64,000 bases of DNA from Acanthaster planci (taxonomy: Eukaryota > Echinodermata > Asteroidea > Valvatida > Acanthasteridae): assembly GCF_001949145.1 (NCBI RefSeq), contig NW_019091366.1, positions 1,424,799 through 1,488,798 of the forward strand, in the 5' to 3' direction. The position numbers were made by a program, and so were the translations under genes. Below the pieces are notes generated by a model that searched no databases, had not been told where the DNA came from, and saw only the letters and a list, made by a program, of their open reading frames with translations. Shown one piece after another: positions 26,067-39,500 of this stretch. The first letter of the stretch is position 1. Each line of letters starts with the position of its first letter.

Positions 26067-26838
26067 AATCGTGGCAGCTTTTCTCTGCCAATTACACAAA
26101 AGCGTGATGTTTCAAACAGCCGTGACCAGTTCGGAAGACCACGCTCATTGAAGAGAGCTCCTCGCAAGAGCACGCGATCTCTAATCATGCCCCTCTGGCA
26201 CCACAGGCGACAAGTAGACATTATCAGGCTAGGAGCCAGCTTTCTCATTACAAAACCAATATTGGAATAGCGTGTGTGTACCGTGATATTTAATTCTGAT
26301 TATTGGTGATCTGGAAATTGACCCAAGTCATTATGCTGTGTTTCAAACGGAGGATACCTATCGCGTATTAGCCGTCTTATCGTGTCGTTGTGGTGATTGG
26401 TCCCGAGTAGCCCGCTTTGATCTCACGCAAGCGCCGCGCACACCGTGTTTGCTCAACCAGATCGGCAGCGATACATTCAACTTTTTATGACCCTCTCTGA
26501 AGTCTGTCTCCCTACCCTTTTTCATTTAAAGATAAATTGCCAGAGCTTTAATAGTGCCCGGCAAACCTCATTCAACAGTTCGGCTTTAATGTAATCCACT
26601 CGGCAAAGACAATAGATGCATCTTCCGTTGTGCGGGAGCTAATCGTGGAACCTTTAACGCACATACAGTTGATTAAAGATATAACTTAAAACGACGATAG
26701 TCCATTTTATACCCCCTTTTATAGACAAACCGTAATGCGTTATGAAGTGATTCGTATTATTGATGATAACAGTGCGGTGAGAGATGTTGTTTGTGCGAAA
26801 ATTATGATAAAGGCACTCTTCGATGAATCGTTAGAATG

Positions 26839-27006
26839 AGCCAGTTAGGTATGTCGAAAAAGGCAAGGTCATTAGGGAACAAAGCGTGCGGCAGTTCGGT
26901 GTGTGCTCGGGCCAACAAGACAAACCTCGCGCGCGCGTATTACGTTCCCGAATGACCTCGGACGAGCTTTATTTAGGGTATGCGTTGTTGGAATACCGAA
27001 TTGGCT
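26839..27006. mobile_element. MITE family D, copy 2
   Basis: It begins AGCCAGTTAGGTATGTC and ends GGAATACCGAATTGGCT, and shares the internal AGGGAACAAAG and GTTCCCGAATGACCTCG blocks with the copy at 25144-25302. It is slightly more diverged and about 9 bp longer. Confidence 0.72.
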
Positions 27007-27846
27007 TGTTCTGCAGCGTAGATAGCGGCTGGCTATACTTAAAGGCTGTGGTGTTTACACGTTTAAACATGTTCAGTAAACGTTACAGATTATCCAAAGC
27101 GTTTAAATGGAACCCATTTTCCCCAGGTCTGACTCTTGATTGGCAAGATTCTGGCATGTCAAAATGAGTGTATTCCTCCTAATTCCATTTGTTTCCTTTC
27201 TGCATCCATCAAGTTTTTAAAGGAAAAGTGAATTTAAAACATTTAAAACAAGAAAAATGGTTACTTTGAATGCCCCTTACATCGAATGTCCATTTATATT
27301 TCGGGCCAATCGTGTACATTGTAATTATGCATACACAATTCACCGACAGACACCGAGGCAGGTGGCAGCAGCCCCTTCAAATGTTGGCTAAATGTTAAAA
27401 AGTTTAAACCGCATGAGGTGTTGTTCTAGACGTTTATCAAATTAAATGTAGATTTCCACTCTTAGCATGTTATATTCCGACATACAATTATTTTTACTCA
27501 ACCGAGGTTTGGTCACTTTTGCAACAGCTATAACACCACCACTGAATTTTGGTTTCTGTTTTGAATATTTCAAACGAAATACATGTCTCTTTGCAGACCA
27601 AAACTGTTCCGCTGTGTCTCTGTCAACAGCTACTGGGCACTGCATGCAAACGCGTACCGGTAACCCTCCATATCACAATGACGCCAAACGTCCACGTTTT
27701 GCTTAGCACGAGTGTGACGGTAATCTTAATAGGACTACCTGTACTTGAAACACGCTCACTGCCAACGATCAGCATTTTTGACCGCAAAGTCACACCTTGT
27801 TGTTTTAGTTAGACCTGCTTCCCCGTAATTAAAGCCGATGTGCAAA

Positions 27847-27875
27847 TAAGTAAATAAATAAATAAATAAATAAAT
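27847..27875. repeat. (TAAA)n microsatellite
   Basis: About six TAAA units follow AATAAG; a short simple repeat in the intergenic region. Confidence 0.9.
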
Positions 27876-30211
27876 GTTTAAGATAATATTTGAAATGGGG
27901 CCGTTACAATCACTTCTTCATCGACATGTAGCATCGCAATTTCTTGGTCTTGATATTGGAAATAACAGCATCATAAACTACCAACTACTTTTATTTTTCC
28001 CGGTCTCCACTGCCTATGCATCGAAGGAATGCTATATATCATCAGTACAGAAGGCACAATTCACGAATCACCGCAATATTTTATATGTCATATAATTGAG
28101 GCAACTCCAGAATAAACACATTTCGGAAGGAGGCTGTTTGCTTTGGAAGGATAATCGTGACGTGACTAGCTCGGTGTAGAAAAAGGCACCGGCAAGTGAA
28201 GTATCACTGGAAGGACATTTATTCTCATAGCATCGGGCAAGTCTTCATTAGAACACCGGCCAACTCAAAAAGCTGGAATGCCTTCAGTGATTAAAAAAAA
28301 TCTGGGGTATAATGATAAACTCCGGAGATTGCTAACGAGATGACAAGGCAAGATGCAACCAAGCTAGACGAAGCGGGAAAGAGCGAGCCCAGTACCCCGT
28401 AGCCAAGCAGAGTCACGAGGCCACAGGATGGTACTTTCGTTCGCCGTGCTTTGCCGTTCACCGGGCCCTGCACACACACAGCCCGCGCGGACCAGGCTAT
28501 AACTTGAGTCAATCCGCGTGTAAGTTAATTTGCTGAGAGTCATAAATCAAGCTGCCGTTTCGGAAAGAGAATATTTCGATTCATCGGCGATAAAGTTGAT
28601 TAAAAGTCCGTGATTTATTGTGGGTTATTAGGGCGGTATTTCGACACTGGGCCTCATGATTGAGACAGCGTGTTCAGTGCACCCAGGCCGGTACAATGAT
28701 CCCAACATCCCAGCCCAATTTTTTCTCTCTGTATTCTGTCTCTAAGTCCGCTAGGCCATCACTCACATCTGGTCCAGCAGCCGGTTCTGATGTCGTATCA
28801 ATTGAATCCGATATTCTACCAAGCTGATTGCAATTCAAATGAAGGCAGGTTGTTGTGCTTGGGTGGTTCCCTTCGTCTTGGAATATGATGACTACCATTT
28901 ACAACTATTGATCGAAATGAATAATACAACAGCACCCAGACTGTGGAAATTAAGGACAATTTTGCATATCAGAAGAACAAGAAGAGAACAGTGACGTGAT
29001 TATAAATTCCTTATTACAATACAGACACCAGGCTATATCCAGAATCAAATTAAATATGTTTCGCTGTGATCAGCTGAAAAATGAGAGAAGCTTTACGCTC
29101 GCTGAGTAAACAGAGCACATTCTGTTGGACTGCAGTCCAGCAAACACCCCCAAAACAAACAAATATGAGCTTTTTGTGTTTTTTCTTTTTGCAGGCTTGA
29201 ATAAAAAGGGAACCTCCATCAAATTGTTCACCGTTAAACACGTCGTTAGTAGTGTGGTTAGAATTTACTTCAGTCGTCATTCCAACGCCCACTGCATTGT
29301 GGGAATGAACAAGTTCATGATATGACGTTCTCAAGAGGTTACATGGGAAATCCTTAGTCGCCCTGGTATTTTTGGTAATATACCCGTTACCATCCAGAGC
29401 CGTCTGGAAACTGTTTTAAGATTTCGCCAACTACTCAGAATCTGGCATCAAGGAATATTTTCATAGGCACGGTGTCTTTTTGTCTTTGAGTCCAAGTTAA
29501 CTAATGGACAATACCTTTCTAATAGGTACCGGTAGATCTTTGTCTCTAACCCTGACATTGGATGCGTTTTGTGGCCGTCATTGAAGCTATGAAAGGATAG
29601 TGTCCAGAAATTACAGAATCACTGACAGACAATTAAGCACACAAGGCTGGAAATTACTACTCACAGTAGCCATATGGGACACTGCAAGGCTTTCAGAATT
29701 GAGCCTCATTTCCAGTCGCCAGTCGCAGACCTTGTGGTTCTAAGATAGCAAAGAAACGAGAAACAGTCTGTTTCGCCTCAAACATTTCAGAGAATTGGAT
29801 TTGAGTGAAGATGATGGAGGCGTTACAGCGGAAACGCGAGTGGACATTATGAGAGTCACACCGTGACAGTGTGACATTGACGGTGATTTAATACCTTTGG
29901 TATCTTGTCTTCAATAAATGTCCAATTCCGTCACCATAGTTCCTGCTACACTGAGCAGGTTACGGCGCGAGTGGGCAAATACCCTTTAATTGGCGTTAAG
30001 TAAGCGCACTTGACCTGACTGATGGGCCCATCATCAACCAAAAGTCAGGTATTAACAGAATGACTTCGCACGGAAGTTACCGTAAGCCTCTTGTGTAGAG
30101 CGTAAAATCTTGTCGGCTACTTAAAACTGTAAAACGACAGTGAGAAATGGCAACACAAAAGATTAACTTGTAGTCAGTAAATTGAGGTCTCATCACTATA
30201 AGGGCGGCGTG

Positions 30212-30212
<1 letters not shown>

Positions 30213-30269
<57 letters not shown>
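30213..30269. repeat. (TAA)n microsatellite
   Basis: An uninterrupted run of about 18 TAA units, followed by TAAATAAAAC. Confidence 0.95.
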
Positions 30270-30272
<3 letters not shown>

Positions 30273-33200
30273 ACAATACAAAAAATCCACCGGGGGATTT
30301 TGAATTGATGATTTTAAGAAGGCCTACAAGAATCATACAAAATACATCTTGAAAATACAAGAATCAGGTTTGAAAATTTTGATCTGTTTCCTGATGATAC
30401 AAGTTGAAAGTCTTGAAATCGCGGAGCTTTGGGCAACAAAGCAAGTTGTTCTGTAGCTACTTAGCCTGTTGATTAAAAACACGCCGATTATAATGACATC
30501 GCAAGCTTCCAAACCTATTCACGCCACTCTGTTCCCAAATTCTCCAATTTGGTTTCTAGCAAAAAGTAACCACCAGCTTTAACCAGCCAGTGGGACTGGT
30601 TTCCTATCAGGACGGCTCAGGTGCAAAGTCCCGAAGCACACCATGACTTCAGCCTCGTTCGCCTCCGCCTCATACCCCTTGCAGGTTTAAACGTCTCAAG
30701 TTCGATTGGCCTGGAGGCGCTGCCATGGTCGGTTCAAAATCCGGCACGCGCGCTACGGACAGGTCCTTTTGGGGGCCTTGGATTTCCTGGGGCAAAAAAT
30801 AAAAAAGAATAAAATGAAAATAAAAAAAAAAAGAATAAAATAGAAATGCACTTAATACAGCGTCTAGATTCGACAGATTGAAACACTCTCTCATGAAAAG
30901 ATGAGATTAACTACAAGAAATTGTCTCGATATTTGGCTAGTTTCTGACATTTTCTTCTTGGTTGGTGTCTCCAGATGATTACCACCACTCACAATATTAA
31001 TCAGGGCCAATCTTCGCGGCGAGAGAACGTGTTAACAAATTGGAAACAAATTAATGGTCGCCGGGGCGCAGGGCCCGGACAAAAGGCTGATCCCTAAAAC
31101 ACAGTGGGAAATTAAATTAAGTCAAGATGCCTGAGCCGCTTGGCGGTGTGGACAAGCCAATAATGCCGATTACTCCATCGAACAACGGGATGATCATGAG
31201 ACATCGATATGATCCAATCAGAGATGACTTGGTGCGGCGTTCATGATGGATTGCACGCATTTTTCTTCTCGGTATGAGGATCTGGAAAAACAGTGATGAA
31301 AACCGGTTTTGTGTTGCTGTAAAAAACTGTTCGATGTTTGTTCTCACTCAGAGAAATTCCACCAGCCTGTCAGGCCACAGATAAAGCATATTAAATAAGA
31401 CGATGAGCAGAGAGGATAAACATGGAAATAGAATGCCGAGTTCCCTATTCTTTATACTCAAAGCGGTTAAAGACCTCACGGCGAAGATTTTTTGTTTGTT
31501 TGTCCTTTCCCATTTTGTAAGTTAATGACGAAGTTGACTGGTTTTTTAAATATTTTTTTGCCTAATTCACGAATTAAACAAGAATTATCTTTCGAGAACG
31601 CTTACGTTGGAAAGGCATATAGGCCTAATTTAAACTCTGCTTTTAAAAAGGTTAAGTGTCAAATGCGACATACTTCTCGTTTCAAACTGCATAGCCAAAT
31701 CTGATTAAAGTTTTGTCCCGGCAATAATACTGACCTACGTTTCAAGCCCCCGGCCGAAATGCTTCGTTTCCTCGAAAGTTAACCAGTCCATTCCTAAAAA
31801 TAATAACCATTAATATTTTTCACTTTTCTTCGTCCAATCTGTTTGATTCGTTGTCCATTATCCCCATTTTTTGTTTGCTTAATACGAGGTCATTAACATC
31901 AAGTCCAACCTCAGAAATAATCGAACCAGTTTGCAGTGTTGTGCTTCCAACAATAACGCCCAAAATTTGCAGCAGTAGCAGCGGGCTCTACAATCCCCCT
32001 AGGCTAGTCCTTCTCCCCACTTCAGCGGTTTTACGCAAGCAAAGTCCCGAGCCCATATTTGCACTGGACACAGTATCGAGCCCGGATTTATCCATTCGTG
32101 AAATTAATAGAATCACTTTCTGTGCGGTCTCTAATGATTAGGGGTTAGCTTGTGGCGAGGCCGTTGCTGTCCCAAGACATCGGGGGTAAGAGGGTCCAAC
32201 TGCGAGGAAGCGCAGCAGAAACAGTGCATCGGGTAACCGCGCTCTTTTGGTCTGATTCCAGACAAGACTGTGCGCGGGAATCTGCCTTTCCGAAGCAGCC
32301 CGGCGCGCCATCAATCACACGGCAACATGTCAAGCGGCGCGGCACGGACGAAACCATAGGAGTTCGTATTACGAGAACTCGGTGCAACGAACAGATTGCA
32401 GCTTGGTCTTCGAGCAACGAATCTCCGTAGGCCCTGCTGCCTGATAAAACACGTATAGCTTTGCATCAAAACCGTTCCTGGGGGAGCACCAGCATTAATC
32501 AGGCAGAAATTAAAATGTCAACTCGGGCCCTTTTCCGTCGATATATGATAAAGTGAGAAGGGACAGAAATCACATAAGTTGATTTCCCGCTCCTTATTCG
32601 GTTGATCAAGCCTGCGGGGCACGACAGGCACGTATATCGCAAGAACAAAGTCAAAAATCTGCTGGGACGATGAAACACAATTAACACGAATTCAGGCGAA
32701 ATGTGTTAACCATTTTTTCCCCGTTAGTTCGGGGCTGCGAGTTCAAACACAGTCAAACACGTATTCAGAATCACTCAATACAGAACATACACTTTAACTG
32801 TTATCCGCACATAGCAAGAGAGCAAACACTTTAGCAACTTTCTGATAAAGTCACGTTTGAGGCAAAAAGGCATACCTATCCATGGAAAGACAAAAGGTAA
32901 GCCAAGTGGCAGACTATAATATTCTAGGTCTGTGCACCACAAAGCAAAGTCAGGAAACTTGACAACAGCCAGAAAGATGAAGGCTGCGTGACCTGTGTGG
33001 TCTACAGCGCAGGTCACTAGCTGTCATAAGGCAGCGTCAACCTGTCATGCTCCGTCACTACATGGTCAATAGGGTATTTGATGTCACACAATTGACGTCG
33101 GTACTAATCAGTGAGGCCAGATTTGCTACATTACATTTCGCCACTTGATGTGATGTTTCAGCGTTTTATCAATAACCTGCCACTTATTCCAACCTGCACG

Positions 33201-33425
33201 AATGCCTGTGGGGTGTTGTATAGTATCCAACCTTGCCACTAAAATGGTGGCGTGCCTGTCGTAACATAATGGTCATGCAACGAGCCCAAGCATACCAATT
33301 ATGTGACATGTAGGCCTGCATACATGTAGCTTGAAAGTGTGTAACGCTAGCAGAATTGTGGCAAGAGCAAGAGGCTCTAAGCAGGACCTCATGACTGTGC
33401 GTCCATTGAACGGCGACAATTGAAA

Positions 33426-33597
33426 TACGGGCGATTCATAATAGTGAGCCTCCAAGATTTTGCAACGCGTTGACCAATCACAGTACGCCAAATCTGTCGA
33501 CCCAATGCGCGTTTGGAAAGGGTCGACAGATTTCGCGCACTGTGATTGGTCGACGCGTTGCAGACTCTTGGAGGCGCACTATTGTGAATTGACCGTA
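33426..33597. mobile_element. Hairpin MITE family E (172 bp)
   Basis: An almost complete palindrome. The left arm runs TACGGGCGATTCATAATAGT through CGCGTTGACCAATCACAGT to CAAATCTGTCGACCC. The right arm mirrors it from GGGTCGACAGATTTCGCGCA to CACTATTGTGAATTGACCGTA. Only about 15 bp lie in the loop. The TA at both ends is consistent with a TA target duplication of the Tc1/mariner type, which is inference. Confidence 0.75.
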
Positions 33598-36500
33598 TTA
33601 GGGTGAAATTTCTAACATCACCATGACGCCTGGGGTGTACACATTTTTCAGGGGTATTGAAAGCTGATGAACTGCAGCTTTTTCAAAATTTCAAGCTGGG
33701 TGGAGGTACATGCCCTCCTCCATGGTTACGATATTGCACTCTCCATCCAGCTTCTGACCGCTTGTTACTGACACCACTTGTGTGGACACTATCCTTTGTC
33801 CATCAAACTACCGGGTGGTTCGTTCCTTTTTTTCCTTCTGAGGCTTTCATCCAAGGCTTAGGACAACGCACACGTGCCGGTGGTTGGCCGGCCCCCGGTC
33901 AACCGGCACGGATGACCGGGTGGTGAGTGACCAAACGACAGGCACGTTGAAATGAGAGTTGAAATGAAAGGACAGTGTCGACGATAATCTATTGCCCGTG
34001 AAACTGGTGAGGGAATATCGAATGAAGTCGTTCGGTTTCCTCAAGTGTTCTTTATAATTTCAGAATGAATTAGAAAAAAAGAATTCCACTAACATAAACT
34101 GATAACAAGTTCATTTTTCCAAGAAGACATACAGTCTCAAACCTCATGGTCATTTCACTGGAGTGATACATATCATGAGGAGTACTAAGAACTCAAGTTG
34201 TGGATTGGGACCTTTCAATTCTTTGCGTTTATTGAATGAGATACGTCTACTGAAAGCACATCAGATTCTCCTTCAAGTCCCGGACTTTCCTCACACCGTA
34301 CCATAATAATAGCAGCCGGGGTTACAAACTTTGGTACACCAAAGACGAGAAAGTTGGACCACAGTAATTGTACTAAATGGCTTATATAATGGCTTATTTA
34401 TATATCTACGTGGGTAGAAGCTACGGCACTCTCTCGCTTCAACGAAGTCTGGTGTTGACCTATTAGTGATGACAAAATGAAAGCGTACTGTACTTCCAGC
34501 CTAAACGTGTTGTCGTTTTTAACAAACAATCGAATTTATATGCATAAAGAGCATACTTACCGTCTGTGTGAAATCAATAAGCATGATTAATCACGAGTAT
34601 TCAAGCCCATCGGCCGTAGATTGTTTCATGCAAAAAAGCGAAAGATATGTCCCATAACGAGAGTTAAACAAACTCCTCTTTTCAAGAGAAGTTCAAACCC
34701 CGAGGCCTACACGTCACGTCAGCGCGTGCAGTAAAACAGAAAGTAAAACCCCAAATTATAGCAGAATAAAGCAATTAATACACAGAAAACAATTTAAAAA
34801 AGGAAAATACCAACAAATATCGCAGATGTGGTTAAATGGCTCCCATATGCCTTTGTTATCAACTGTCATCGTTCCAACCATGCAGAAACGGAACTGAACA
34901 CCTGGAGGAAGTTGACAAGCTCTGGCATGGAAAATACATTTTGGAGACACCACCTCGCTTCAGGTGGTGTGGAAGATCATGCAAGGTGGCAACAAGACCA
35001 CAAACATATTCGATTATTATAAGCGATATCATTATGGAAAATTTTACGTGAATATATCCGCAATCAAGTGTTGTATCTTTGGACGTCTGCCTACTGCAGA
35101 AATGGTGGCTACACAGATTGTAGCAGTATCTCTAATGTAAAAAAACGACTGCATTAAATGATGTTAAACACTGCTACTTTTGTAGAACATGAGCCAATTC
35201 AAAGTACAATTTTGTGAGTTCGCACTCACGGACGCCAAGCAAAACTTTGAAATGGTTTCAATTCCCTGAAACTTACCTGAAGTTCTGGTTCCAAAACCCC
35301 ACACCCTGAGTTAAAAAAAAGAGAACACGTTGCCATAATAAACTGCCGAGGGCGTCGAGAGAACCAGCGACGGAATCAGACAGCGAACCCCTCAAAATTG
35401 GTTTAGTTTTGTCAACTTATGATGGAAGCGCAAGCACAAGAGATGGAAAAGGGGGGGGGGAATTATGAAACTACACTCGCGGCAAGGGAAACATTAGATA
35501 AACATTGGCTGTATGATGCGTACGGTCCAGCCTCATTCCTCGTGCAATGCCGTACCTTTTAGCCCGAGATATTATCACGTTAACAGCTTCCTGTGATGGG
35601 ATATTTGAAAACACCAGCTCGGGTTACCATGGCCAGAAGGGTGCCTTCACTTCGCCTGATGATCCCCCAAGGCAAAGAGGAGTTTGTTTGGCGATGGAAA
35701 AGAGAGGGGAGCGAAGCGAGCGTGATGACTACACGGGAGTAGTCCCCGGGAACGAAAGTCGAGACACCCGGACGCGCAGCGCATCCGAAAGGTCGTCGAC
35801 AAATATCGGTCCAATTTATACGGAATGATTATTTTGACGAGGGGTGTGATTGTAAAAGAAACACGGAATTATCGTTGCAGGCTTTACTGCCTGGGGGCGT
35901 TCTCATTCGGAAAAAACTGACACACTGGTTTTTGATCTGTGCAAGAGCGAGAGAGATGCGTACTAAACAGAAATTTCTGACAGGGACAACTTCGGTCTTA
36001 GGGCAAAAACTGCCGCAGGTAATTATTCCTGAACCGCTGCTTGAATTTAAAAATTTGCAACTTTAAATAGCAAGAGTCAAAATATTACAAACACCTAGTT
36101 TTTAACTCTGCAAAAAAAAAACCAACCAAAACCCCCTCCCTTTTAACCCCCATCGCATAAAAATGTAGTCTGGGGAGGGGGAGAACGATCAACTTTTAAA
36201 CTGAACGATATTGATGCCAACCGAAACTCGCCGACGCCATGGTTAAACAAAACTCCCCATCCACAGAACAATTCAACTTCGTCAAACCACGTATCACAAG
36301 CCATCAACGAAATCACCAAACACTGTAACCAGGCTTTACGTCTACGTATTATGTCATATTAGTATTGCCACAATTTTATCATGTACTTAAACTGCATCTG
36401 GTTGGGAAATAAATATTTTTGATTTTGTAAGTAAATCTACAACATGTGCGTCACTGTTAACACAATAGCTTGATGTTAATTATATTCAAACAACAAAATT

Positions 36501-39500
36501 AACAATTGAGACGATAATTTGACGGTTGTGTATACAATATCGTAAAAACAGACACCAATAAAAATCCACAGAATCAATTGGGTCCAATCATTTACAGCTA
36601 TACACAACCTACAACACAATACAATACAGATAACATGAGAATTAGAAAACTCCATTGTGAAAGCGGGCTGGCAATTTCAGGTGAATCATCTTCGTTCACA
36701 AGTACCCCCTCTACGGTAGCCAGCAGAGAGGTTGGAGCGACACTCAAAGTCCAGAGGCAACGCGTGCCTGGCGCGGGCCAAAGCCAAAACGCAGTGCCAG
36801 ACGCACACGCAGCGTGTTGTCTCAATCAAGCAAGGTTTGTGTTTGGTGAAAGTACCCCCGCCCCCAGTTCTTCACGCAAAAAGCCAATAAAGCAAAACAT
36901 AGCTTAATCAAAATCAATAATCTTTTTTTAAACACTCGCCACGTGTGTGCGTTAATGCCCATCAAAATCCAACAATTTCTGGGGCCCCCTAAAAATCGAA
37001 TATACATTTTTAAAAATCCATGCCAAGGGATTGAAGAGTCTAATCTTGGTACTTCAAAATGTGAGACTAAATTTCTTATTAATTACTCTGATCCGCACCA
37101 CTGCTAAAAATAAATATACATCATGTATCTGAGACTATAAAAAATAAGAGTGCACATTAAAATCCTTTCTATACTATATACATCTGACACCATATACACT
37201 TTCAAAATTACTGTAAGAAGGTCTAAAATGGTTATATGTGCGAGCATGTGACTTACAATTTAATGACCGGGAAGGAAACAGATCTACTTTTTGCATACGC
37301 TCTGGAAAATTGGTGCAAAATCTTGAATAATCTGTGCCAATGGCAGGCTGGACTGAATTGGGGAAACATCTACAAGTTGTAAGCATTTTGACAGTTTTAA
37401 AAGAAACTATATACAATGTCTATCACTCCGTAACCCCCCCCCCAAAATAATAATAGAATATCATGAGTGATTTGGTGCAAATTGATTCTACATAAAATGT
37501 CTAGCATCGCGATTAAAGTTACAGGCTTAGAATGAGGCATCTGAAACCGACACCAACCAGCAAGATGGTGGGTGAGGTTTAACGCAGAACAATAGTTGTG
37601 ACCGTATAGCCAGGAGCAGAACTCTGAACACGTGAACTACTGTCAGGGTTCAGGCTCCCGTGGTGCAGATGCAATCCCACAAGTGACAAGTATAACACTG
37701 ATCGTCAATGTCCCGTGTAACATGACGGTGAAAGAAACTCTGAAACTAGCCAACAAAACAGGAAGCATTATGAGGGTTAATAATATGCAGGAATGCACAT
37801 TTCACGCAGCTTAGAAGCCGACTTATCCCCCAAGGAAATTGCTTTGGGTGTATTTTCAACAGAGATAAAAACCTAAGAATAAAAAAATAACATATACAAG
37901 TTTAAAGGGAGAAAGTACATAAACACCGTGACCAGTACGAGAGAACCTCATTACACTTACATCCCTTAGAAGAGTTTCCAATTTCTCTAAAAGTTAAACA
38001 ATAAAAATGTTGATTTGTTTGATGAAGACATAGTGAATTTACATAGTCTTCGTGTAGCAGCCACTCCTCACTTCGACGGCAGAGTGTCAGTTCCTGTTCA
38101 CCGACAGAAAGTGTGTGGTATTCATTTCGAAATGGCAGCGATAATAAGTGTATACAACATGCTGATTCAAACAGGACGAGTCTAACAATTGGTATTAACT
38201 AAAAATAATTAAAACAGGAATAAAAACGGGATATCAATACTGATTAAAGTGGTTATGTATATTAAGATATACGGAATACAATAATACAAGCTGCTAAAGT
38301 TAATAAATGTCTTTGTTATTCGCGTTTACAGTGTAAAAAAAGAAGCAAAACTGTACATTTCGCATTTCATGGTCGTAAGCTACAAACTGTGATTCGGGAA
38401 GATACGTAACGAAAAATGTCAGTAACCCCGACAAGAAACAAAAAATCAAGACATACTTTGTCAAAATACTGGTGACACCATAATATCTAGGTGATAATTC
38501 GAGGGCATCAAGACAACACCAACCTGATATCTAGACGATGTGAAGATGGTGTATAGATATCACAATATTAATAATTATGATGCCGGCATGATATTGAAAA
38601 AAAATACACAAAAGAATACAAGGGATTGCAATATTCTATCCCAAAATACACAGATATCTACAGAAGTGAACATGCTACAATAAAGACTTTATACATCAAA
38701 TTGAAGCTCCTTGAGATTTGTCGGAGGTTAAGAATGCTTATACTGTTTTCATATTGATATAAATTTAATCGCCTAAAAATCGGTGTTTAAAGTTAGTCAA
38801 TCCCAGAACAGTTGCAACATCGTTTTGCCGCTCATTATTTTTTCCGTTGTTCCAAGCTAACAACAGGCACTGTGAAACCACACTAGGGCCCTAACTGTCC
38901 AAACTTAAATAAAAACTCTAGTTAACGAGACTTTATACACATAGATATTTATAACGAATACAATAATTTAGGTTATAGTTTTGCTGACAATATAATGGAG
39001 TGCACTGTACATGAACCTCTGAAATTACCATTGTTAATTAAGAATGGGAATACACGTGGGTACGGTAGAATCCAGAGCAGTCTAGGTATACTATAAAATT
39101 ACCTCACGCCAACTTGTTAGGGTAGTACGGTGATATCAGAAGTTCGCTGAGAACGCATCCACATTTTGGCCTTGGTAGAACCATAGACAAACAAAAAAAA
39201 TTGCCATGTGCATGCTCGATGAGGGAGACGTGCTCTTCATCACGAACCACTTTTCCCGTGTATCATTCATTACAACAGCATTTAATGACGATTTAGATGA
39301 TTTAAAATAATAAACATTGCATAATAGTATATACGTTATCCACTCTTGTTCTGTTGACAACCTAAAAATAACGCCTTTTATCCTGATCACCCTTTGAATA
39401 GGTCCACTATGGTACCTCAGTGTTAATTTCAACTCATCGAGTAGTCATGCTTCCAGTCATTAAGTCGGCTTTTTCTCGGCCGAAAATGATTTTTATCGGA

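Noticed and set aside
31851-32430. Open frames of about 90-96 residues on both strands
   Set aside because: Composition-driven open frames in a G+C-rich island; no family recognised and no splice-site support.
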